A stretch of 64,000 bases of DNA. It comes from an uncultured Blautia sp. (GTDB taxonomy: Bacteria > Bacillota > Clostridia > Lachnospirales > Lachnospiraceae). The position numbers and the translations under genes are program-made. The notes under the pieces are model-generated. The model worked only from the letters and a program-made list of their open reading frames with translations. It did not search any database and had not been told where the DNA came from. Shown piece by piece: positions 6,685 through 14,939 of the stretch (position 1 is the first letter of the stretch; each line of letters starts with the position of its first letter). The stretch lies in assembly GCF_947654165.1 (NCBI RefSeq), contig NZ_CANTKB010000004.1, forward strand, positions 1 through 64,000, given 5' to 3'.

Positions 6685-7068
6685 ATGAAAATTGAAAGAG
6701 GCGATATCCTTATGGTTAATTTGGGACAGGTTCCGGGTACTTCCCTTCAGAGTGGAATCCGTCCGGTAGTGGTTGTCAGCAATAACAAAGCGAATACATA
6801 CAGTCCGGTGGTAACGGTAGTGCCGTTTACTTCAAGGGTGTACAAAAAACGGTATCTTCCGACCCATGTGTTTATTAACCGTTATGAAATGGTTGGCTTG
6901 AAACGGCATGGGCTGGTACTGGCGGAACAGATCACAAGCATTGATATTCAGAGTATTATCCAAAAATGTGGTCATGTCAGTTCTGATGCAATGCGGAGGA
7001 TTACCAGAGCGGTGGAGATTCAGACAGGAGTTTATGAGGAGGGGGATTATGACAGCAGAAGAATATAG
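6685..7068 (+). CDS. MazF/PemK-family endoribonuclease toxin
   Basis: 127 residues after GGGAGGAACAAATAA. MKIERGDILMVNLG, SLQSGIRPVVVVSNN and VVTVVPFTSR are the classic MazF/PemK strands; the conserved Arg of GxRPVVV and the Thr/Ser of PFTS lie in the RNA-cleaving site. MazF cuts single-stranded RNA at short motifs. No MazE-type antitoxin precedes it: the upstream 548 bases have no gene. The only partner is the downstream gene that overlaps its last 20 bases. Position just before the recombinases suggests an element-stabilising role. Confidence 0.85.
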   Translation: MKIERGDILMVNLGQVPGTSLQSGIRPVVVVSNNKANTYSPVVTVVPFTSRVYKKRYLPTHVFINRYEMVGLKRHGLVLAEQITSIDIQSIIQKCGHVSSDAMRRITRAVEIQTGVYEEGDYDSRRI

Positions 7069-7297
7069 AAAGTATCTGGAGACAGATTTTGACGATGTGG
7101 ATGTGAATGAATTGAAGGATATCCGGAAGGTTAGGATTGACCGTAGCCAGACAAAAGAGAAACGGATCGCCCAGTATCTGAAGCAGGTAGGAAACCCCTA
7201 CATGGTACGTGTGGGGAATGTAAAAGTAAAAATACGGTTTGCCAATAATGGGGTATCTTTTGAGGATGCCTTTGAGGATCTTTTGCTTTCGGTGTAA
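7049..7297 (+). CDS. Small protein overlapping mazF (DUF6870-like)
   Basis: 82 residues from ATG 7049, with GAGGAGGGGG directly upstream. MTAEEYRKYLETDFDDVDVN, LKDIRKVRIDRSQ, RIAQYLKQVGNPYMVRVG, VKVKIRF, SFEDAFEDLLLSV match my memory of DUF6870-type proteins of clostridial mobile elements. The start lies 20 bases inside mazF, in another frame, so translation is coupled. It is the only candidate protein antitoxin, though its order is reversed from mazEF. The family is not established as an antitoxin. Confidence 0.65.
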   Translation: MTAEEYRKYLETDFDDVDVNELKDIRKVRIDRSQTKEKRIAQYLKQVGNPYMVRVGNVKVKIRFANNGVSFEDAFEDLLLSV

Positions 7298-7436
7298 ATA
7301 ATGGTGGTAAAATCTGAAAAGTTATGTTAATATGGATCCGAGGAATTCAGGACTCCTCATTCATATCGGACCAACATCGGCTCAGCCCCTGGGTTTTACC
7401 ATTGTTGATAAAAAGGTAAAATCAAGGAGGATGACG

Positions 7437-9134
7437 ATGAACCAAAATCGTAATGTCAAGAAAATCTACCATGCCGCCATCTATGTTCGTTTATCGAAAG
7501 AAGACGGCGATATTGTGTCTGCCAATAAGAGGGAGAGCAATAGCATTTCCAATCAGAAAGATCTGATCAAAAATTTCCTTAAAGACAAAAAAGATATAGT
7601 GGTTGTTTCAGAACGGGTGGACGATGGTTACAGCGGTTCTAATTTTGAACGCCCTGCTTTCCAGATGATGCTGGAAGACATCAAGAGGGGAGTTGTGGAT
7701 TGTGTCGTTGTAAAGGATCTTTCCCGTTTTGGAAGGGAGTACATTGATGCCGGAAAGTATATCGAAAGAATATTTCCGGCTCTTGGTGTGCGTTTTATTG
7801 CCATCAATGACAATTATGACAGTCTGGAGGGCAAAAGCCAGGCGGATGAGATCGTGATCCCTTTTAAGAATCTGATTAATGATGCCTACTGTCGGGATAT
7901 TTCTATCAAAATCCGAAGCCATCTGGAAGTAAAACGTAAGAATGGTGAGTACATCGGAGCTTTTACCCCATATGGATATAAAAAGGATGATTCGGACAAA
8001 AACAAACTGGTTGTAGATACTTATGCGGCGGATATTGTGAAAGAGATCTTCCGGCTGAAATTATCCGGCATGAGCCAGACTGCGATTGCCAACTATCTGA
8101 ATGATCAGGGTGTGTTGTCTCCGATGGAATATAAACACAGCCTTGGAATTAATATTCAGGATAATTTCAAGAGGCACGAACAGGCAGAATGGAGTGCTAT
8201 GTCTGTGAAGCGGGTTCTGGAAAATGAAGTCTATATTGGAACACTGATCCAGGGCAGGCATACAACGCCGAATCATAAAGTCAAAAAATTGATGGACAAG
8301 CCGGAAAAGGACTGGATCCGTATTGAACACAATCACGAACCAATCGTCACTGAACGGGAATTCACTTTGGTACAGCGGCTTCTGGGGCTGGATACAAGAA
8401 CTTCCCCTAATGGGGATAAGGTTTATCCTTTATCCGGTCTGGCAGTCTGCGGAGACTGTGGGGCTTTGATGATCAAGCGAGATGTCCCTGCAGGTGGGAA
8501 AGTGTATTCCTATTATATCTGTTCAAGAAACGCTGCCACGAAGGAGTGCGGTACTCACAGAATCCCAATGGAAAAGCTGGAAGAAACAGTACTGGAGATT
8601 CTTAAAATCCATATTGAGAACATCCTTGATATGAAGAGAATCCTCGATTATATCAATGTTGTCCCGTTTCAGGAACTGGATATTAAAGAACTGGAAAAAC
8701 GGAAAGAAGCAAAAGTGCAAGAAGTGGAACGCTGCAGGCAGCTGAGGGATTATCTGTATGAGGATTTCCGGGAAGGGATCATTTCTAAAGAGGATTATAC
8801 GGAATTACATGAAGGATACACGGAAAAAAGGAAAAAAGCGGAAGAAGCAGTCAGGAACATTGAACACCAGATAACCGAAATTCTGGAGTCCAAAAGTGAT
8901 AAATATCAGTGGCTGGATTATTTTACCGAACATCAGAACATACAGGAACTGAACCGGACGGTTGCAGTGGAACTGATAGACCAGATAAAAATCTATGACA
9001 AAAAACATATTGAGGTTGTGTTCAACTTCAATGACTGCTATCAGTCGCTTTTGCGACAGATGGCGGCAGTTGGCTGTACAGTGACAGTTGATGACAATGG
9101 AAGGGTAGAATTTGAAAGGAAGGAGGTCGTATAA
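7437..9134 (+). CDS. Large serine recombinase 1
   Basis: 565 residues from ATG 7437, six bases after AAGGAGG; ATG 7431 touches the site and the upstream ATG 7332 lacks one. Domain order is resolvase N-domain with catalytic S20 in IYVRLSKED and the arginine-rich SRFGREYIDAG helix, a recombinase domain (about 170-310), a zinc-ribbon (CGDCGALMIKRD, YYICSR), a coiled coil (about 420-490) and a C-terminal tail. Such enzymes integrate and excise elements through a covalent phosphoserine intermediate. The stop is adjacent to the next recombinase start, so all three are one transcript. Confidence 0.93.
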   Translation: MNQNRNVKKIYHAAIYVRLSKEDGDIVSANKRESNSISNQKDLIKNFLKDKKDIVVVSERVDDGYSGSNFERPAFQMMLEDIKRGVVDCVVVKDLSRFGREYIDAGKYIERIFPALGVRFIAINDNYDSLEGKSQADEIVIPFKNLINDAYCRDISIKIRSHLEVKRKNGEYIGAFTPYGYKKDDSDKNKLVVDTYAADIVKEIFRLKLSGMSQTAIANYLNDQGVLSPMEYKHSLGINIQDNFKRHEQAEWSAMSVKRVLENEVYIGTLIQGRHTTPNHKVKKLMDKPEKDWIRIEHNHEPIVTEREFTLVQRLLGLDTRTSPNGDKVYPLSGLAVCGDCGALMIKRDVPAGGKVYSYYICSRNAATKECGTHRIPMEKLEETVLEILKIHIENILDMKRILDYINVVPFQELDIKELEKRKEAKVQEVERCRQLRDYLYEDFREGIISKEDYTELHEGYTEKRKKAEEAVRNIEHQITEILESKSDKYQWLDYFTEHQNIQELNRTVAVELIDQIKIYDKKHIEVVFNFNDCYQSLLRQMAAVGCTVTVDDNGRVEFERKEVV

Positions 9135-10832
9135 ATGGCAAGAAAATCAAGAAAGATCAATTTTGTAAATGTGGGAAGTGAACTTCTTGCTGCACAGGCA
9201 GAGAAAGTTACTGTTATGAATGTATCCCATGCAGCTCTTTATGCGAGGCTTTCTTTTGAGAGTGACAAAAACAGAGAGCGAAACACTATCGAAACACAGA
9301 TGGCTCTTCTCCATAGTTTTGTGGAAGACCAGAATGATATAGTGGTTGAAAAAGAATACTTCGATATATCCAAAACCGGTACGAACTTTGAACGTGAGGG
9401 ATTTGACGAGATGATGCAGGACATCAAGAACGGACTGATTGACTGCGTGATCGTAAAGGATCTTTCCAGACTGGGTAGAAATTATGTGGAAGCAGGAAGC
9501 TATATTGAACGTGTATTTCCATTTTTCAATGTACGCTTTATATCTGTGAATGACCATTATGATTCCAAACGAGATGATGTGAGTCTGCTTGTTGGAATGT
9601 CAAATATCTATAATGAGTTTTATTCCAGAGATCTGGCAAAGAAAGTACGTAGTTCATATCGCATCAACTGGGCAAATGGAGAATTTCCGTCAGGGGTCAT
9701 GGCTTATGGATATGAAAAAGATCCAAAGAGTCCCAGACATCTTATTCCCGATCCGGAAGTGGCTCCTGTTGTAAAAAGAATTTTCAGAATGTTCATGGAT
9801 GGGGAAACTTATGCAGAGATAGCCCGCACTTTGAATAGGGAAGGATATCTTTGCCCTAAAGCATATAAGAGGAAAAAAGCAGGAATAGAAATGGCGGAAG
9901 CCACAGAATGGAAATGGAGTGGCGGAACTGTTTCAAAGATTTTGGAAAATCAATATTATGTGGGCGACAGTGTGCATAATCAGTTTACGAATGACACATG
10001 GGCTGCAAAAAAGCAGAAGGCTAATCCGAAAGAGGAGTGGATAATCGTGGAAAATACACACGAAGCACTGGTTAGCCGGGAAGATTTTAAGACAGTCCAG
10101 GAAATGATGCTCAAAAAGAAAGAGAAAAAGAGAAAACCGAAAAATAAAGGAGCTGGTTCGGTCAGTAGTTTTAACTTCTTTAAAGAAAAAATAGTTTGTG
10201 CCGATTGCGGAAAAACCATGTATCTTAGAGGCAGAGTTGATGGCAATAAGTTTTTTGAGTGTGGAAATTATACCTTGAATAAAAAGTGTTTTTCCCATTC
10301 TGTGAAAGATACAGATGTAAATGATTATGTATTGCGTGTCATCCGAACGCACATTAATGTTTATACAGAAAATGTGGACATGGTACGCAGGCTGAACCAG
10401 AGACAGGAAAGCATCCAAAAATATGATGTTTTTAACAGAGAGATCAGAAAGTGCAGAAGAGAGCTGGAGAAGCTTGCAAAGCACCGGGAACAGTTATTTG
10501 AGGATTATGTGTGCAAGCTGATTGATGCAGAGCAATATGAAGTTTTTGCAGCCCAGGACACAGAAACAGAAAAAGAGATTCAGAATAATCTGGATAATCT
10601 CCTGAAACACAAGGTTGGTTATGAAAAGAATTTCCATACTGAAGAAGAATGGGAAAAAATCATTGATAAGTACCGTAACACAAGAACATTGACGAAGGAT
10701 ATGATTGATGCATTTGTTGAGAAAATTGAAATTTCGTCAGGGGGTGCTATTACGGTTCATCTGGTTTATGATGATATGCTGGAAGAACTGAGACGGTATG
10801 CAAAAGAAAGGAAGGCTGAAATATGCAGATAA
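9135..10832 (+). CDS. Large serine recombinase 2
   Basis: 565 residues, starting on the base after the previous stop. Catalytic S40 lies in LYARLSFES after a 30-residue extension (VNVGSELLAAQ). SRLGRNYVEAGSYIERV, a recombinase domain, zinc-ribbon cysteines (CADCGKTMYLRG, KFFECGNYTLNKKC) and a coiled coil follow. Its sequence differs clearly from both neighbours, so it is not a recent duplicate. Its last 10 bases overlap recombinase 3. The catalytic residues all appear intact. Confidence 0.93.
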   Translation: MARKSRKINFVNVGSELLAAQAEKVTVMNVSHAALYARLSFESDKNRERNTIETQMALLHSFVEDQNDIVVEKEYFDISKTGTNFEREGFDEMMQDIKNGLIDCVIVKDLSRLGRNYVEAGSYIERVFPFFNVRFISVNDHYDSKRDDVSLLVGMSNIYNEFYSRDLAKKVRSSYRINWANGEFPSGVMAYGYEKDPKSPRHLIPDPEVAPVVKRIFRMFMDGETYAEIARTLNREGYLCPKAYKRKKAGIEMAEATEWKWSGGTVSKILENQYYVGDSVHNQFTNDTWAAKKQKANPKEEWIIVENTHEALVSREDFKTVQEMMLKKKEKKRKPKNKGAGSVSSFNFFKEKIVCADCGKTMYLRGRVDGNKFFECGNYTLNKKCFSHSVKDTDVNDYVLRVIRTHINVYTENVDMVRRLNQRQESIQKYDVFNREIRKCRRELEKLAKHREQLFEDYVCKLIDAEQYEVFAAQDTETEKEIQNNLDNLLKHKVGYEKNFHTEEEWEKIIDKYRNTRTLTKDMIDAFVEKIEISSGGAITVHLVYDDMLEELRRYAKERKAEICR

Positions 10833-12430
10833 AACAATGTATCGCTGAATATATCCGCCTTTCTTCGGAGGATAATAATGTAGACGGGAAATTAAAAGCG
10901 GAAAGTATCAGCGTTACCTCACAGAGAAAACTGATTTCAGAATTTATTGCCAAACAGCAGGAGTTCATGGATGTACCGGTTATCGAATATGTGGATGACG
11001 GGTACAGCGGAACGAATTTTAACAGACCTGGATTCCAGAGGATGATGGAAGATGCCAGAGCAGGAAGAATCAGCGTTATTGTGATTAAAGATTTTTCCAG
11101 ATTCGGGAGAGATCATCTGGAAGTAGGAAATTATCTGGAGAAAGTTCTGCCGCTATTGGGAGTAAGGATTATTTCTGTCAACGACGGATTTGACAGTGAT
11201 AATTGTTCTGGCGTGACCGGAGGAATGAGTATTGCGTTAAAAAATATGTTGAATGCAATGTACAGCAAGGATCTATCGAAAAAAGTGCGTTCAGCAATGG
11301 CTACACATGCAATGAATGGTGAATATATGCCATCCCGCCCTAAATACGGATATATCAAAGATCCAGAAGATAAACATCATCTGATTGTTGATCCAGAAGC
11401 AGCAGAGATTGTACGGCTTGTGTTTACGATGGCTGCAGATGGAGTGAAAAAGCCCCATATAGCACGATATCTTAATGAGCATAACGTAATGACTTGCAGG
11501 GAGTATATGAAGAAGAAAGGTATCAAGATTACTTGCGCCATAGAGAAAGAAAAAAAGCTATGGTCGCAGACAACCATTTCAGACATGTTAAAAAATGAGG
11601 TCTATCTGGGAAAAACTGTGTGGAGTAAAAAAAGAGTTGCAGTAACTGGAAGTACCAAACTTGCCAAAAATGACAGAGAGGATTGGATTATTGTAGAAGG
11701 AACACATGAACCAATCGTGTCAGAGGAATTATTTGCAAAGGCGAATGAGATGGCATTTTCAAAAGAAAAACGTCCATACAAACCAAAGAAAAAAAGTCAT
11801 GCAATTTTGATGTGTCCATCATGTGGTAGACGGTTGGACTTAACAGGATCTGGTAAATCGTATCGCTGTCCACAAGCACACATGACCGGACTTCCAGAGT
11901 GTTCCAACAGCAAGATGGACAAAGTGGAATTGGAGGAAACGGTTTTAGCCTGTGCCAGAAACATGGTTCGGTTTATATCAGAAAATCTGGAAAAGAAGAA
12001 AAAAGTGTGGCTGGAAACATCTATTCAGGAAGAAAAACTCTCTACTCTGGCGAGCGAAAAGAAGCGTCTGTCATCCAGAAAGATGAAATTATATTCTGAT
12101 TACAGAATGGGAAGTCTTACGAAAGACCAGTATATCTCAGAGCTGGAGATAACAACAAAACGCATTGCTGAAATTGATCAGTGTATTCCGGAGATTGAAA
12201 ATGAAATTGAAGAAGCCCGGAAAAAGATTGAGGAAGCAGGAGCGAAACAGGCAGAGCTGAATGATATTGCAGCATTACAGTCTTTTGATAAAAACGTGCT
12301 GTACAAGATTATTGATAAAGTGTATGTCTATGGCGGCGGAAGAATAGAGATCATCTGGAAAATGGATGATATTTTCTTTGTGGGAGATAAGAGTAAAGTC
12401 ATAGATGTGAATGAGAAAAAAGATGAGTAA
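10823..12430 (+). CDS. Large serine recombinase 3
   Basis: 535 residues overlapping the preceding gene by 10 bases. Catalytic S14 is in YIRLSSED; SRFGRDHLEVGNYLEKV, a recombinase domain (about 165-290), a zinc-ribbon (CPSCGRRLDL, SYRCPQ) and a long coiled coil (about 395-470) follow. The N-terminus is the shortest of the three. Translational coupling of three complete recombinases implies a joint or sequential role in one element, as known for some streptococcal and clostridial integrative elements. A strong terminator ends the transcript 11 bases after the stop. Confidence 0.93.
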   Translation: MQIKQCIAEYIRLSSEDNNVDGKLKAESISVTSQRKLISEFIAKQQEFMDVPVIEYVDDGYSGTNFNRPGFQRMMEDARAGRISVIVIKDFSRFGRDHLEVGNYLEKVLPLLGVRIISVNDGFDSDNCSGVTGGMSIALKNMLNAMYSKDLSKKVRSAMATHAMNGEYMPSRPKYGYIKDPEDKHHLIVDPEAAEIVRLVFTMAADGVKKPHIARYLNEHNVMTCREYMKKKGIKITCAIEKEKKLWSQTTISDMLKNEVYLGKTVWSKKRVAVTGSTKLAKNDREDWIIVEGTHEPIVSEELFAKANEMAFSKEKRPYKPKKKSHAILMCPSCGRRLDLTGSGKSYRCPQAHMTGLPECSNSKMDKVELEETVLACARNMVRFISENLEKKKKVWLETSIQEEKLSTLASEKKRLSSRKMKLYSDYRMGSLTKDQYISELEITTKRIAEIDQCIPEIENEIEEARKKIEEAGAKQAELNDIAALQSFDKNVLYKIIDKVYVYGGGRIEIIWKMDDIFFVGDKSKVIDVNEKKDE

Positions 12431-12441
12431 TTATTTGCAGG

Positions 12442-12473
12442 AGCATCGCCAGGGAAAACTGGCGGTGCTTTTT
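12442..12473 (+). terminator. Terminator of the recombinase operon
   Basis: AGCATCGCCAG (12442-12452) pairs with CTGGCGGTGCT (12459-12469) with one wobble, followed by five T. Decayed genes of other origin begin right after it, so this is near the right edge of the recombination module. Confidence 0.85.
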
Positions 12474-12906
12474 GCAAGAAAAACATATTTTTTTTAGTCT
12501 TATATTGACAAAAGCAGAGCTTCTGGCTCTGAATCCGAAAGATATAGATCTTGAAAAGAGAACAATTTCTATCATAAAATCATATCAACGTCTTGGCAAG
12601 AAAGATGTAATCACTCCACCAAAGACACCGAAGAGCAAGAGAGTGATTACCATTCCGGAGTTTCTGGCCGCAGATATCAAGGATTATATGGACAGCTTAT
12701 ATGATTTGCAGGAGGACGACAGGCTGTTTCCCATTACAAAATATTATCTCGAGCATGGAATGCAGCGAGGAATTAAAAAAAGTGGTGTAAAGCGGATACG
12801 GCTGCATGATTTGAGATATCCACACGCAAGTCTACTGATTGAGCTTGGATTTTCACCGTTGGAAATTGGAAATCGGCTGGATAGTGAATACAGGGAGGAT
12901 TTGTAA
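12472..12906 (+). pseudogene. Truncated tyrosine integrase
   Basis: Recognisable sequence starts at about 12505 with TKAELLALNPKDIDLEKRTI, the middle of the catalytic-domain entry; the SAM-like N-domain and the first catalytic Arg box are missing. TPKSKRVITIPEFLA and the HxxR box (RLHDLRYPHASLLIELGF) are present, but after EIGNRL the sequence leaves the family (DSEYREDL) and the GHxxxxTT box and catalytic Tyr are absent. The protein cannot be active. It is a remnant of a Tn916-type integrase, cut at both ends. Confidence 0.85.
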
Positions 12907-13113
12907 TGAGTGGATTAGATAAAGACAGAAAACGAAACCAGACAATTTGCTTTCGGATGACACCGGAAGAGCACAGAGAATTAGAAGCCCGTATTACAGT
13001 GATCGGACTGCCGGGCATTAATGAAACAGGTAATTGAAATCACGGGAAATGATTGTTCAGCAGCATGGACAGCAAGTGATTTTAAAACAGAGATAATGGA
13101 AGATGAAAAATAA
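12906..13113 (+). pseudogene. Truncated mobilisation (RHH/MobC-like) protein
   Basis: ATG 12906 overlaps the integrase-remnant stop and gives 43 residues: MSGLDKDRKRNQTICFRMT and PEEHRELEARITVIGLPG, typical of the ribbon-helix-helix start of clostridial MobC-like relaxosome proteins, which are normally over 100 residues. It stops at 13035-13037. A second frame from 13021 to 13113 (MKQVIEITGNDCSAAW) is probably the tail of another lost gene joined by a deletion. Confidence 0.6.
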
Positions 13114-13116
13114 AAG

Positions 13117-13200
13117 CCTTTAAGTGTCGGCAAACACCTAAAGGCGGAGACTTGGTAGAAAATCCAAATCAAATGCTAAGGTTATTCTATCAAAGTCTCC
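13117..13200. repeat. Two consecutive inverted repeats in mobile-element debris
   Basis: CCTTTAAGTGT (13117-13127) and ACACCTAAAGG (13134-13144) form a 10-bp stem with one A/C mismatch and a 6-base loop. Directly after it GGAGACTTGGTAGAA (13146-13160) pairs imperfectly with TTCTATCAAAGTCTCC (13185-13200). This may be a relic of a leader, an origin of transfer or an element end. It precedes the RepA-like remnant. Confidence 0.5.
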
Positions 13201-13230
13201 ACTATCTTTCAACAGAAAATAGAGGTAATT

Positions 13231-13702
13231 TTGGATAACAGAAGAAACGAACCGAATTTAAAATTGATAAATATGGAACAGGTTGAGGTGGAAAAAATAG
13301 ACTGGCTGATTTATCAGACTGCGGAGGATGGATTGGGTGATACCATCAAGCCCCGACTTCTTGCAGCAGGTGCAGACTGTTCCAGAGTGATGGTGATTGA
13401 TGAAAAAATATCATTGTGCGATTGTTCTGATTGGTCATATGAATAAAAACAGCAATGGGAAATCATCATATCGTGGACTTGGCTCTATTGATTTTCAGGC
13501 AGCAGCCAGAAGTGTTCTAATCGTTGGCAGAATCAAGGATGAACCAGAAATCCGTGTTGTCTGTCAGGTGAAAAGTATTTCACCGGATGCAAGGTGGTAT
13601 TTTACAGAATTTGAGGCGAAGGATTCGGAAGCATTAAGAATTAAGAAGGTTAAATTGCGTAATTATGGATTTAAAGGAACATTTGATATATATGAGGGAT
13701 AA
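13231..13702 (+). pseudogene. RepA-like AAA ATPase with internal deletion and frameshift
   Basis: The first frame (TTG 13231) has TAEDGLGDTIKPRLLAAGAD and CSRVMVIDE, typical of RepA-like RecA-fold ATPases of clostridial elements. Near 13400 the coding passes to another frame with KKYHCAIVLIGHMNKNSNGK, YRGLGSIDFQAAARSVLIVG and VVCQVKSISP. In intact relatives roughly 60-70 residues, including the Walker B region, lie between these blocks. The Walker A segment is also missing upstream. The gene is thus 5'-truncated, internally deleted and frame-disrupted. Confidence 0.75.
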
Positions 13703-13813
13703 GTTTTAGATTGGTTAAACTGAATATGCAAGTGATATGTGATGATTAAGTTGGGGAAATTTACAGCGTTTCTACAGGGTGAATATAATGTGAAAAAGTG
13801 GACAGCCAAAATG

Positions 13814-13840
13814 ATTTGTGTCAGCAGCTCTGACACAAAT
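13814..13840. repeat. Perfect 11-bp inverted repeat
   Basis: ATTTGTGTCAG (13814-13824) and CTGACACAAAT (13830-13840) are exact complements with a 5-base spacer (CAGCT). No T run follows, so it is not a standard terminator. It lies in the 156-base gap between the RepA remnant and the yhcG remnant; operator or processing site are both possible. Confidence 0.6.
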
Positions 13841-13891
13841 TAGGATCAACAATAATATTTGTGTGTATATATAAATGAAAGGAAGATGTGG

Positions 13892-14595
13892 ATGAAAAAT
13901 GAAATTAGTTCTGCTGGAAACCTTATAAAGATCATAGAGGATTCAAGAAATAATGCCTTGAAAAAAGTAAATGAAGAACTTATCCGAATGTATTGGAATG
14001 TCGGTGAGTATTTGAGTAAAGAAGCTGAAAGTGCAGTTTTTGGAGATGCTTATATTGATTCTGTTGTTAAAGAAATTCAGGCAGCATTCCCTGGCATTAA
14101 AGGATTTAACAGACGTGGCCTTTACAGAATGAAACAGTTTTATGAAACTTACTCAAGGAATCCGATCTACGAAAAGGTTTGATTCAGAATATGAAAGATT
14201 TTATTCTTGAAGTAGGCAAGGACTTTACTTTTATCGATGAAGAATATCGAGTACAGGTTGGCGGTGAAGATTTTCGGATTGATTTGTTATTCTTTCATAG
14301 AGGGCTGCACTGTTTGGTTGCCTTTGAGTTGAAAATTGGTAAATTCAAACCGGTATATATTTCAAAAATGGATTTCTATCTGGAGGCATTAGATCGTAAA
14401 AAGAAAAAGGAAAATGAAAATCCGAGTGTAGGTATGATTTTATGTGCTTCAAAAGATGATTAAGTAGTGGAATATGCGATGAGCAGAACATTGTCTCCGA
14501 TAATGGTTGCAGAATATAAATTGCAGTTGCCAGATAAAGCGGTATTGCAGAAAAAGCTGCAGGAATTGATAAATATGCCGTTGATTAAAGAATAG
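13892..14595 (+). pseudogene. YhcG/DUF1016-family PD-(D/E)xK nuclease, three lesions
   Basis: Block 1 (ATG 13892 to 14182) is the DUF1016 N-domain (LIKIIEDSRNNALKKVNEEL, GFNRRGLYRMKQFYETY). It breaks off, and block 2 from 14179 in another frame is the nuclease core: DFILEVGKDFTFIDEEYRVQ, FRIDLLFFHRGLHCLVAFEL, with the D...ELK motif. About 80-90 residues between them are missing compared with family length. Block 2 ends at TAA 14461-14463, yet the same frame continues as VVEYAMSRTLSP and AEYKLQLPDKAVL to TAG 14593-14595. In relatives the segment reads KDDEVVEYAL, so GAA became TAA. Deletion, frame change and nonsense codon make it dead. Confidence 0.85.
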
Positions 14596-14939
14596 CGTAT
14601 AGTGCGTTGGTGTGAGTTCAAATTGAGTACAATTTTTATGACAGTAAAAATTATGCCTGAGAATATGGCGAATATAGCGATAAAAAATAGTGAAAACGCT
14701 ATTAAAATTATCGGAATTAAACTCCTGCGAGACGAGTTTGAATAAAATATTAGAGCCAAGAAATGCCTATTATACGGGCTTTCTTGGCTCTCTTTATGTC
14801 CGTTGACAATCAAATAACAAGAATCGGATCAATTTATTTATTCCATAACGTATGCTATACTTTGAAACACAGGAACATATATCAAAGCCAGGTATATCAG
14901 GTTTAGGATGGTGAAAATCATTCTTTGTTTATAGAAAAA
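14596..14939. other. Gap with a small open frame, a hairpin and a possible promoter
   Basis: A 35-codon frame (ATG 14638 to TAA 14745, MTVKIMPENMANIAIKN) has no ribosome binding site and no recognisable content. A strong hairpin follows (14752-14791). TGCTATACT at 14853-14861 is a good extended -10 element, but the next coding material is the broken VWA gene. Nothing else is seen. Confidence 0.4.
14752..14796. terminator. 12-bp perfect stem, probable terminator
   Basis: AGAGCCAAGAAA (14752-14763) and TTTCTTGGCTCT (14780-14791) are exact complements, and the loop can extend the stem through GCC/GGC. The following CTTTATG is only moderately T-rich, so termination would be weaker than usual. 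Confidence 0.55.

Noticed and set aside
7332..7436. N-terminal extension of recombinase 1 from ATG 7332
   Set aside because: No ribosome binding site; the added residues are not like recombinase N-termini, and AAGGAGG stands before 7437.
13117..13200. CRISPR-like array
   Set aside because: Only two different hairpins, no repeated direct units with spacers and no cas genes anywhere in the window.
14461..14595. Programmed stop-codon read-through in the yhcG gene
   Set aside because: The upstream part already has a deletion and a frame change, so a nonsense mutation in a dead gene is simpler.
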